From NCBI RefSeq assembly GCF_011765465.1, contig NZ_CP050265.1, forward strand, positions 2,954,425-3,018,424: a stretch of 64,000 nt of DNA. Direction: 5' to 3'. The notes beneath the pieces were generated by a model. The model searched no databases. It was not told the origin of the DNA and saw only the letters and a program-made list of their open reading frames with translations. The translations under genes and the position numbers were made by a program. Positions 41,297 to 49,534 of this stretch are shown piece after piece; within the stretch, counting starts at the first letter, position 1, and each line of letters starts with the position of its first letter. This DNA comes from Erythrobacter sp. GTDB lineage: Bacteria; Pseudomonadota; Alphaproteobacteria; Sphingomonadales; Sphingomonadaceae.

Positions 41297-43603
41297 ATGG
41301 TCGATGCCGAAACCGCCAATAACGCCCGCACCGCGCGACTCCAGGTCGCTCCTGCTCGTCAGGAGGAATCGGGCCAAGGCATAGCGCGTATGCCGCGCTC
41401 GGCGTTCCAGGCGCTCGGCATCACCGAGGGCGACGTGGTCGAGATTGCCGGCAAGCGTTCGACTGCCGCGATCGCCATGGCCGCCTATCCCGAGGACGAA
41501 ACGCTCGACGTGGTGCGCCTCGACGGCCTCCAGCGCGGCAATGCCGAGGCGGCATCCGGCGAGCACGTCGAGATTTCCGCCGCGCGCTCGCGTCCCGCCA
41601 CTCGAGTAGTGTTCGCCCCGGCCCAGCGCGAAATGCGCCTGCAGGGCCCGACCCAGGCATTGAAGCGCAATTTCTTCCGGAAGCCGCTGGTCGCCGGCGA
41701 CCTCGTCGCCACGACGGGCCAACAGCCGGTCCAGAATATGCCGTCCGATGTGCGACAGCTCCTGCGCGCGCCCGCTTATGCGCTGACCCAAATTCGCCTT
41801 TCGGTCGCTTCGACCAGTCCCAAGGGCATCGTCCATATCGACGAGAACACCGAGGTGGAGCTGCGCACCGAATTCGAGGAGCCCCGCGACGCGCGCGCGG
41901 TGGTCAATTACGATGATGTCGGCGGCATGGACGACACGATCCAGCAGCTGCGCGAAATGGTCGAGCTGCCGCTGCGCTATCCCGAGCTGTTCACGCGCCT
42001 CGGTGTCGATCCGCCCAAGGGCGTGCTGCTGCATGGCCCGCCCGGCACCGGCAAGACCCGTCTCGCGCAGGCCGTTGCGAATGAAAGCGACGCGGAATTC
42101 TTCACCATCAACGGGCCGGAAATCATGGGCTCGGGCTATGGCGAATCGGAAAAGCGCCTGCGCGAAGTGTTCGAGGAAGCGAGCCGCGCCGCGCCGGCAA
42201 TCGTCTTCATCGACGAAATCGATTCGATCGCGCCCAAGCGCCAGCAAGTGCCGGGCGAGGCGGAAAAGCGCCTCGTCGCCCAGCTGCTCACGCTGATGGA
42301 CGGGCTCGAGGCGCGCTCAAACCTCGTCGTCATCGCCGCCACCAACCGGCCCGACGCGATCGACGAGGCGCTGCGCCGACCGGGACGCTTCGACCGCGAA
42401 ATCGTCATCGGCGTGCCTGACGAGCGCGGACGGCGGGAAATCCTCTCGATCCACACCCGCGGGATGCCGCTCGAGGACGCGGTCGACTTGAAGGAACTCG
42501 CCCGCGTGACCCACGGCTTCGTCGGGGCGGATATCGCTGCTCTAGCCCGCGAGGCGGCGATCGACGCGGTGCGCCGGATCATGCCGCGATTGGACCTCGA
42601 CGAGAGGACGATCCCGCCCGACGTGCTGGAAGACCTGTGCGTGACCCGCGCCGATTTCCTTTCGGCGCTGAAACGCATCCAGCCTTCGGCCATGCGCGAG
42701 GTCATGGTGCAGGTGCCGAACGTCCAGTGGTCGGACATCGGCGGCGCGAACGAGGCGATCGAGCGGCTCAAGGAAGGGATCGAGCTTCCGCTCAGAAACC
42801 CGCAAGCCTTCCGTCGGCTCGGCATTCGCCCGGCCAAGGGTTTCCTGCTCTACGGCCCGCCCGGTACCGGCAAGACCCTGCTCGCCAAGGCCGTGGCGAA
42901 AGAGGCCGAGGCCAATTTCATCTCGATGAAAAGTTCGGACCTGCTGTCCAAATGGTACGGCGAAAGCGAGCAGCAGATCGCCCGGATGTTCGCCCGCGCG
43001 CGCGCGGTGGCGCCCTGCGTCGTGTTCATCGACGAGATCGACAGCCTGGTCCCCGCCCGCGGCTCCGCGCAGGGCGAGCCGCAGGTGACGGGCCGGGTGG
43101 TCAACACGATCCTCGCCGAAATGGACGGTCTCGAGGAATTGCAGTCGGTCGTCGTGATCGGCGCGACCAACCGCCCAACGCTGGTCGACCCCGCCCTGCT
43201 GCGGCCCGGTCGGTTCGACGAACTCGTCTTCGTCAGCACCCCCGACAAGGCCGGGCGCGAGCACATCCTGCGCATTCATACGGCCAAAATGCCGCTCGCC
43301 GATGATGTCGACCTCGCCACCGTCGCGGCCGAGACCGAGCGGTTCACCGGGGCCGATCTCGAGGACGTGGTGCGCCGCGCCGGGCTCGGCGCGCTGCGCC
43401 GGGTGGGGAGCGACGTGCAGGAGGTCGTCGCCGAGGACTTCAAGGCGGCGCTCAAGGAATCGCGCGCAACGGTCACGGCGAAGATGGAAGACGAATACCG
43501 CCGGATGCAGGGCGAGCTGAAGAAGCGTGCCGCCGAGGTCCAGCCGATCGGATTCGTCGTCCCGGAAACGCTGGAACCCGTGCGCGACAAGAAGCACGGC
43601 TAG
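41297..43603 (+). CDS. CDC48/p97-family AAA ATPase
   Basis: A 768-residue double-AAA ATPase like archaeal VAT and eukaryotic p97/Cdc48. An N-terminal CDC48-type double-psi barrel and four-stranded domain (residues about 1-190; RMPRSAFQALGITEGDVVEI) precedes D1, with Walker A GPPGTGKT near residue 246 and FIDEIDSIAPKR. D2 has its Walker A near residue 519 and FIDEIDSLVPARG. Arginine-finger and sensor motifs (ATNRPDAIDEALRRPGRFDREI) are intact in both. It unfolds proteins using ATP. Bacterial copies are uncommon but present in sphingomonads. Its C-terminus lacks the proteasome-binding HbYX motif. Confidence 0.93.
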   Translation: MVDAETANNARTARLQVAPARQEESGQGIARMPRSAFQALGITEGDVVEIAGKRSTAAIAMAAYPEDETLDVVRLDGLQRGNAEAASGEHVEISAARSRPATRVVFAPAQREMRLQGPTQALKRNFFRKPLVAGDLVATTGQQPVQNMPSDVRQLLRAPAYALTQIRLSVASTSPKGIVHIDENTEVELRTEFEEPRDARAVVNYDDVGGMDDTIQQLREMVELPLRYPELFTRLGVDPPKGVLLHGPPGTGKTRLAQAVANESDAEFFTINGPEIMGSGYGESEKRLREVFEEASRAAPAIVFIDEIDSIAPKRQQVPGEAEKRLVAQLLTLMDGLEARSNLVVIAATNRPDAIDEALRRPGRFDREIVIGVPDERGRREILSIHTRGMPLEDAVDLKELARVTHGFVGADIAALAREAAIDAVRRIMPRLDLDERTIPPDVLEDLCVTRADFLSALKRIQPSAMREVMVQVPNVQWSDIGGANEAIERLKEGIELPLRNPQAFRRLGIRPAKGFLLYGPPGTGKTLLAKAVAKEAEANFISMKSSDLLSKWYGESEQQIARMFARARAVAPCVVFIDEIDSLVPARGSAQGEPQVTGRVVNTILAEMDGLEELQSVVVIGATNRPTLVDPALLRPGRFDELVFVSTPDKAGREHILRIHTAKMPLADDVDLATVAAETERFTGADLEDVVRRAGLGALRRVGSDVQEVVAEDFKAALKESRATVTAKMEDEYRRMQGELKKRAAEVQPIGFVVPETLEPVRDKKHG

Positions 43604-43613
43604 GAACCGAGGC

Positions 43614-44705
43614 TTAGCCGGGCAGGATGTCGACCCCGTCCCTGTCGATCGGCTCGACCCTGCGCCGCGCGATCGCTTCGGGCATTTCGTCGCGGATGAA
43701 GGCCATCATCGCCTCGCGTATCTGACAGCGAAGGTCGAAGGCGGTCCCGGCATCCTTCGCGCTCATCAGCAGGCGGACCTCGATGTAGTCGGGTGCGGTG
43801 TCGGTCACCTGCACCACCTGCACCCGCTCGTCCCACAGCGGATTGGCGGTGATGAGCTCCTCGTATTTCGCCCGCACCTTCCCGACATCCGCCATCGGGT
43901 CGAGATGGAGGAAGACCGTGCCGAGCAGCTGCGAACTGCGTCGGGTCCAGTTCTGGAATGTCTCGTCGAGGAACTTGTGGACCGGGACCACCAGCCGCCG
44001 CTCGTCCCAGATGCGCACGATGACGTAGGTCGTGCGGATGTCCTCGATCCGGCCCCATTCGCCCTCTACGATGACGACGTCGTCGATCCGGATCGGCTCG
44101 GTCAACGCCATCTGCAGCCCGCCGATCAGCGCCTTGAGCGCCGGTTGCGCCGCCGCGCCGACCGCAAGCGCGGCAAGGCCCGCCGAAGCCATCAGGGTCA
44201 CGCCGATGTCGCGGATCCCGGGGATCGACAGCAGCATCAGCCCGACGGTGACGAAGATGATGGCGAAGGTCCCGATCCGGCTGAAGATCGCAAGCCGCGT
44301 GCGCCGCCTGCGCGCCTCGAGATTGTCCTCGACATCGATATCGGCGCGCAGTTCCAGCGCCTTGACCGTCGCGCGCATGATCGACAGCGCCATCCAGCCG
44401 ATCAGCAGGGGCAGGACGAAGCCCGCTACCGCCTGCCACACCGTGTCGAGCACCGGCATGGTCCGCGCCGCCAGCACCAGCGCGAGGGCGACGATCGCCC
44501 AGCGGCTCGGCCGGACGAGTTCGCCGACGACGATGTTGTCGGCCTCGCTCTCGCTCGCATGGGCGACCCGGCGCAGGATACGAAAGAGAACGCCGTGAAC
44601 GAGAAGCGCCACGGCGACCGCGATGCCTGCCGCCAGCGCCGCCGCGGCAACGTCGCCCCAGTCGCTCGGCAGCAGCCCGCGCATCCGGTCGATCCACGCA
44701 TTCAT
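43614..44705 (-). CDS. MscS-type mechanosensitive channel
   Basis: A 363-residue membrane protein with four predicted helices in the first 190 residues, the pore helix around LMASAGLAALAVGAAAQPALKALIGGLQMAL (Gly/Ala-rich, split at Pro), then the beta domain IRIDDVVIVEGEWGRIEDI and a C-terminal alpha/beta cage. This resembles the MscS group with a short N-terminal extension. It lies 11 bases from the convergent cdc48 stop and 39 bases downstream of polA. It is the third MscS-superfamily gene in the window. Confidence 0.86.
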   Translation of the reverse strand: MNAWIDRMRGLLPSDWGDVAAAALAAGIAVAVALLVHGVLFRILRRVAHASESEADNIVVGELVRPSRWAIVALALVLAARTMPVLDTVWQAVAGFVLPLLIGWMALSIMRATVKALELRADIDVEDNLEARRRRTRLAIFSRIGTFAIIFVTVGLMLLSIPGIRDIGVTLMASAGLAALAVGAAAQPALKALIGGLQMALTEPIRIDDVVIVEGEWGRIEDIRTTYVIVRIWDERRLVVPVHKFLDETFQNWTRRSSQLLGTVFLHLDPMADVGKVRAKYEELITANPLWDERVQVVQVTDTAPDYIEVRLLMSAKDAGTAFDLRCQIREAMMAFIRDEMPEAIARRRVEPIDRDGVDILPG

Positions 44706-44744
44706 CAGGCCGGACCCTAGAGACTAAAGCGCCGTGCGTCACGG

Positions 44745-47582
44745 TCAGTGTGCCGCGTCCCACGAAGCGCCGGTGCCGATCTCGACACCGAGCGGGACAT
44801 CGAGCTTGACCGAAGGCAGCGCCGCCTCGGCCATGACCCGCTCGATCACTGGCGAGGCGGCGGCAACGTCGCTCTCGGGCAGTTCGAAGACCAGTTCGTC
44901 GTGGACCTGCAGCAGCATCCGCACATCCGGCAGGCCCGCATCCCTCAGCGCGGGCAGCATCCGCACCATCGCCCGCTTGATGATATCGGCGCTGGTTCCC
45001 TGGATCGGCGCGTTGATCGCCGCGCGTTCGGAACCCTGGCGCTCGGCCTGGTTTTTCGAATTGATCCGCGGGAACCACGTCTTGCGGCCGAACAGGGTCT
45101 GCGAATAGCCGCGCTCGCGCACGGTTTCCAATGTCTCGGCGATGTAGCGCTGGATGCCGGGGAAGCGCTGGAAATAGGTGTCGATCATGTCCTGCGCCTC
45201 GTCCGGATCGACTTCGAGCCGCCCGGCAAGGCCCCAGCGGCTGATTCCGTAGAGGATCGCGAAATTGATCGTCTTGGCCCGCGCGCGGGTGTCGCGGGTG
45301 ACTTCGCCGAACATCTCGGTCGCGGTGCGGGCGTGGATGTCCTCGCCGTTCGCGAAAGCCTGTTTCAGCGTGTCGACATCGGCCATGTGCGCGGCGAGGC
45401 GCAGCTCGATCTGCGAATAGTCGGCCGCGAGCAGGACATTGCCTTCCTCGGGCACGAAAGCCTCGCGGATCTGCCGCCCGATCGCGGTCCTGACCGGGAT
45501 GTTCTGCAGGTTGGGGTCGGTCGAGCTCAATCGCCCGGTCTGCGCACCCACGAGGCTGTAGCTCGTATGCACGCGCCCCGTCGCCGGATTGATCGCGGCC
45601 TGGAGGGCATCCGTGTAGGTCGATTTCAGCTTCGACAGCTGCCGCCATTCGAGCACCAGCCGCGCGATGGGCGCGCCTTCGGCGGCGAGCTTTTCGAGCA
45701 CCGACACGTCGGTCGAATACTGCCCGCTCTTGCCCTTGCGCCCGCCCTTGTAGCCCAGCTTGTCGAACAGGATCTCGCCCAGCTGCTTGGGGCTGCCAAC
45801 GGTGAATTCCTGCCCGGCGGCTTCGTGGATTTCCCCCTCGAGCCGCCCGATCTCCTTGGCGAATTCCTCCGACAGTTTCGCCAGCCGTGCGCGGTCGACC
45901 TTGATGCCCTCGCGCTCCATCCCCGCGACGACAGGAATCAGCGGTCGGTCGACCCGTTCGTAGATCCGGCTCCCGCCCTCTACCGCAAGCCGGGGCTTGA
46001 GCAGCGTGTAGAGCCGCCAAGTGATGTCCGCGTCCTCGGCCGCGTATTCGGTCGCGCGGTCGAGCGGCACCTCGCCGAAAGGGATCGCCTTCTTGCCGGT
46101 CCCGCACACGTCCTTGTAGGCGATCGCGGTGTGGGCGAGGTGGCGCTGGCACAGCTCGTCCATGCCGTGCCCGCCGCCGATCCCGTCCTCGGACCGCCCG
46201 GCATCGAGCGCGAAGCTGATGATCATCGTGTCCTCGACAGGGCTCACCGTGACACCATGGCGGGCGAGGACGTTGAGATCGTATTTGCCGTTCTGGAAGA
46301 CCTTGATGACGGCCTCGTCGGCGAGAAGCCGGCCGAGCGCGGCCAGCGCCGCGTCGCGTTCGACCTGCTGCGGTTTCTCGGCGAACATATCGGCTGAGCC
46401 GTGGGCGAGCGGGACGTAGCAGGCTTCGTTCGGCCCCACCGCGAGGCTCACCCCGACCAGATCGGCCTGCATCGCATCAAGAGAAGACGTCTCGGTATCG
46501 ACCGCCACGAGCCGGGCCGCACGTGCTCGTTCGATCCAGCGTTCGAGCGCATCCATCGTCTGGACCGTTTCGTAGGCGCTGCGATCCACGGCGGGCATTT
46601 CGGGCGGCGGCTGGCGATTGCCTTCCGCCGTGCCGTCCTCGCCCGCACGCTTCTCGCCTACCGGGTCGAGATTGTTCGGCCTTTCGGGGCTGCCGTGCCC
46701 ATTTCCCAGCCGCCGCAGGAGTGAGGTGAAGCCGTGTTTTTCGAGGAAGGCGGCGAGCGGTTCGGGCGGCACCTTGGAGAGTTTCATCTCTTCGATCGGC
46801 TGGGGGAGGTCGCAGTCCTCCTTGAGCGTGACGAGCACCCGGCTCATCTCGGCGTCGGCGCGGCCTTCTATGAGGCGCTCCTTGAGCTTCGATTTCTTCA
46901 TCTCCGGCGCGTGGTCGAGCGCGGCGGCAAGCGAGCCGTGTTCGGCGATCAGCTTGCTCGCGGTCTTTGGGCCGATGCCGTAGATGCCGGGGATGTTGTC
47001 GACGCTGTCGCCCATCAGCGCAAGCACGTCGCCGACCAGTTCCGGACCGACCCCGAATTTCGCTTCGACCTCGGGAATGTAGAGCCGCTGGCTCTTCATC
47101 GTGTCGAGCATATCGATGCGGGCTCCGTCGACTTCGCCGACGAGCTGCATCAGGTCCTTGTCGCTAGAGACGATCGTCACGTCCCAGCCCTTGCGCTGCG
47201 CTTCGCGGGAGTAGGAGGCGATGAGGTCGTCCGCTTCCAGCCCGGCTTCCTCGATGCAGGGCAGGCTGAAGGCGCGCGTCGCATCGCGTATGAGCGGGAA
47301 TTGCGGGCGCAGGTCCTCTGGCGGCTCGGGCCGGTTGGCCTTGTATTCGGGGTAGATCTCGTTGCGGAAGCTCTTGGAATCCTTGTCGAGGATGACCGCG
47401 AGATGGGTCGGACCGTCGGCCGCGTCGAGATCCTCGGCGAGCTTCCACAGCATCGTGGTGTAGCCGTAGACCGCGCCCACCGGCGTGCCTTCCGGGTCGG
47501 TCAGCGGCGGGAGGCGGTGATAGGCCCGGAAAATATAGGAGGAGCCGTCGACGAGGTAGAGGTGGTTGCGCGTCTGTCCCAT
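44745..47582 (-). CDS. polA: DNA polymerase I
   Basis: A 945-residue PolA with three domains. Residues 1-290 are the 5'-3' flap nuclease (VDGSSYIFRAYH, DDLIASYSREAQ, GVGPELVGDVLALMGDSVDNIPG in part). Residues about 350-545 are a 3'-5' exonuclease with active-site Asp and Glu in VAVDTETSSLD. Residues about 560-945 are the polymerase, with LLAADYSQIELR (motif A), RAKTINFAILYG (motif B) and QVHDELVFE (motif C). Intact exonuclease residues imply proofreading. It replaces RNA primers and fills repair gaps. Confidence 0.97.
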   Translation of the reverse strand: MGQTRNHLYLVDGSSYIFRAYHRLPPLTDPEGTPVGAVYGYTTMLWKLAEDLDAADGPTHLAVILDKDSKSFRNEIYPEYKANRPEPPEDLRPQFPLIRDATRAFSLPCIEEAGLEADDLIASYSREAQRKGWDVTIVSSDKDLMQLVGEVDGARIDMLDTMKSQRLYIPEVEAKFGVGPELVGDVLALMGDSVDNIPGIYGIGPKTASKLIAEHGSLAAALDHAPEMKKSKLKERLIEGRADAEMSRVLVTLKEDCDLPQPIEEMKLSKVPPEPLAAFLEKHGFTSLLRRLGNGHGSPERPNNLDPVGEKRAGEDGTAEGNRQPPPEMPAVDRSAYETVQTMDALERWIERARAARLVAVDTETSSLDAMQADLVGVSLAVGPNEACYVPLAHGSADMFAEKPQQVERDAALAALGRLLADEAVIKVFQNGKYDLNVLARHGVTVSPVEDTMIISFALDAGRSEDGIGGGHGMDELCQRHLAHTAIAYKDVCGTGKKAIPFGEVPLDRATEYAAEDADITWRLYTLLKPRLAVEGGSRIYERVDRPLIPVVAGMEREGIKVDRARLAKLSEEFAKEIGRLEGEIHEAAGQEFTVGSPKQLGEILFDKLGYKGGRKGKSGQYSTDVSVLEKLAAEGAPIARLVLEWRQLSKLKSTYTDALQAAINPATGRVHTSYSLVGAQTGRLSSTDPNLQNIPVRTAIGRQIREAFVPEEGNVLLAADYSQIELRLAAHMADVDTLKQAFANGEDIHARTATEMFGEVTRDTRARAKTINFAILYGISRWGLAGRLEVDPDEAQDMIDTYFQRFPGIQRYIAETLETVRERGYSQTLFGRKTWFPRINSKNQAERQGSERAAINAPIQGTSADIIKRAMVRMLPALRDAGLPDVRMLLQVHDELVFELPESDVAAASPVIERVMAEAALPSVKLDVPLGVEIGTGASWDAAH

Positions 47583-47772
47583 GCTGGCCTGCTAGCACCA
47601 CGCAAAGGCGGGCGTAAGCCGCTTTGCAGAAGGGGGCGCGAGAGGCACCTTTCGCTTGCCTTGCCACATTCTCGCCATTATTGGGGGGCGAGCCGGGATA
47701 GGGGTCCGGCTTTCTCGCGGCTCTGCAAGCGCGGCTGCGTGACGTCACTCGCTGAAGAAGGAATGCAAACTC

Positions 47773-48120
47773 ATGCGTAAGTTCGTTCTTGCTGCCGCAG
47801 TCGCCACCTCGGCACTCACCCTCGCAGCTTGCGGTGAAACCGCCGAAGCGCCCGACGGGACCGTCGATGAAATGAACGCCGACGCCGATTCGGTCGTCGA
47901 GGATGCCACTGCGACCGCCGAGGAAGGCATGGCCGATATGGAAGCGGGCGCCGAAGAGGCCGGCGAAGCGGCCGAGGAAACCGTCGAAGGCGCTGCCGGG
48001 GATGCCGCCGAAGAAGCCGATGCGGCGGGCGATGCCGCCTCGCGTATGCTCGACAAGGCGGTCGACAAGGCCATCGAAAAGGGCGAAGCCGCCGCCGACA
48101 AGGCGATGGCCGATATGTAA
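47773..48120 (+). CDS. small Ala/Glu-rich lipoprotein
   Basis: A 115-residue protein with a clear lipoprotein signal (TSALTLAAC; lipidated Cys20), then a nearly continuous Ala/Glu/Asp-rich segment predicted to form one long acidic helix or coiled coil. Heptad-like repeats of AxxAxE pattern run from about residue 40 to the end. I do not recognise a function. A strong terminator follows about 45 bases after the stop. A similar but unrelated Ala/Glu-rich lipoprotein is encoded at 59506. Confidence 0.72.
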   Translation: MRKFVLAAAVATSALTLAACGETAEAPDGTVDEMNADADSVVEDATATAEEGMADMEAGAEEAGEAAEETVEGAAGDAAEEADAAGDAASRMLDKAVDKAIEKGEAAADKAMADM

Positions 48121-48157
48121 TCTTCGCGTTCCCGCCCAAGGCGGGATGCCGGGAATA

Positions 48158-48194
48158 CAAAAAAGGGCGGCGCCGGTCAGGCGTCGCCCTTTTT
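48158..48194. terminator. bidirectional terminator after the small lipoprotein gene
   Basis: The 10-bp stem 48165-48174 / 48180-48189 (one G-U pair) has a five-base loop. Five T follow at 48190-48194 and seven A precede at 48158-48164, so it can serve both the lipoprotein gene and the convergent beta-lactamase-fold gene. Confidence 0.8.
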
Positions 48195-48217
48195 CACGTG
48201 GAACATCGCGGGAACGG

Positions 48218-49252
48218 TCAGCCGCCCGTGCGCGGTGCGCTGGTCCAGTTGATTCCGTCGTTATCGCGCAGCTTCGCCTTCGCATCGAAGCCGTCGTAGA
48301 GCGCCCGCGCGATCGCGGCGATCCGCCGTTCGCGGGCGAGGCGCGAGCCCTGCCCGGTGACGTAGATCGCCACCGCGATAGCGCGCCCGTCGGGATATTC
48401 GATGATGCCGATGTCGCTGGAAGTGTTGTTGAGCGAGCCGGTCTTGTGGCTCACCACCGCCTCGTCCGGCATATTGGCGACGATCCGGCGCCTGCCCGTG
48501 ACTGTCCGGCTCATCGCGCCGAGCAGCACCTGGCGATGCTCGTCGGAAAGGAAATCGCCCCGATAAAGCCCCTGCAGAAGCCGCACCATCGCCTTGGGCG
48601 TGGCCGCGTCGCGTGGGTCGATATAGGCTGCCGGGTCGTATTCGCCGTCGTCGCGCACCAGCGTCGCGATGTCGCGGTCGATGCTGAATTCGTTGATCCC
48701 CTGTCGCCGGACCCATCCATTGACCTTTTCCGGCCCGCCCACCGCGGCGAGCAGCGCATCGGTCGCAGGGTTGCTCGAACGAGTGATCATGATTTCGATG
48801 AGGTCGATCGCCCGCATATGCTTCCCCTCGCGCACGGGCGCTTTGGGCGAGGAGAATTTGGCCGAGCGGATCGGGATCATCAGCGGCCATTCCGAGGTCA
48901 GCGAGAATTGGCCCTTTTCGACCATGTCGAGATAAGTGGCGGCAACCGCAATCTTGCTGGTCGAGGCCATCGGGAAAAGCTGGTCGCCCAGCACCGCGAT
49001 CTGCTCTCCGGTCTGAAGGTCGAGTGCGGCCACTCCGATGCGACCCTTCGATCCGTCTGCAAGCTCCGCGATGCGCTGCTCGAAGGAGCTCTCATAGATC
49101 GCCTCGAATGTCTGCGGCGTGCGCAGCTCTGTCCCGAAGGCGTCATCGAAGCGCGAGGCGAGATCGGTGCCCTGCGCGCTGAGCGGCGCGCCGAGCAGCG
49201 CAAGCACGCCGAAAAGGATGGCAAGAAGGGAAAATCGCTGCTGTGGGGCCAT
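48218..49252 (-). CDS. class A beta-lactamase-fold serine hydrolase
   Basis: A 344-residue exported protein (signal peptide about 1-27). It has SxxK (Ser97-Thr-Ser-Lys100), SxN (Ser159-Ser-Asn161) and a KTG motif in SHKTGSLNN, so the acylation centre is complete. The omega-loop region after IDRD is about seven residues longer than in TEM enzymes and has no ExxLN motif, so the usual deacylating Glu166 is not apparent. It may be a slow penicillin-binding or peptidoglycan-processing hydrolase rather than a resistance enzyme. It is convergent with the small lipoprotein gene, across the terminator at 48158-48194. Confidence 0.82.
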   Translation of the reverse strand: MAPQQRFSLLAILFGVLALLGAPLSAQGTDLASRFDDAFGTELRTPQTFEAIYESSFEQRIAELADGSKGRIGVAALDLQTGEQIAVLGDQLFPMASTSKIAVAATYLDMVEKGQFSLTSEWPLMIPIRSAKFSSPKAPVREGKHMRAIDLIEIMITRSSNPATDALLAAVGGPEKVNGWVRRQGINEFSIDRDIATLVRDDGEYDPAAYIDPRDAATPKAMVRLLQGLYRGDFLSDEHRQVLLGAMSRTVTGRRRIVANMPDEAVVSHKTGSLNNTSSDIGIIEYPDGRAIAVAIYVTGQGSRLARERRIAAIARALYDGFDAKAKLRDNDGINWTSAPRTGG

Positions 49253-49534
49253 GGGCTAAGTCTAGGTCCTCGTGGTTGCCGCGGGCTTAATGCCATTGTC
49301 TAGGGCGGTGCGATTCCCCGCGGCAAGGGCAAATGGCTGTCCCCTGCGGCGAATGGTGCGCCAGCCGCGACGCGGACCCGGGCGGCGCTGTTCCTTCCCT
49401 TTGCAATCCGCGGGCCGTTGGGCGGTTCCCGCGCCACCTTCGTCGAATGGACGGCGCGATCCCGGCGATGCCTCTTGACTGCGTCGCACGGCAAGGCAGT
49501 TTGCCCGTCAATCCATCTCATCACGGGGACCTTC

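Noticed and set aside
43600-46152. 850-residue open frame overlapping polA and the channel gene on the same strand
   Set aside because: Arg/Gly-rich shadow of the real polA frame with no recognisable domain.
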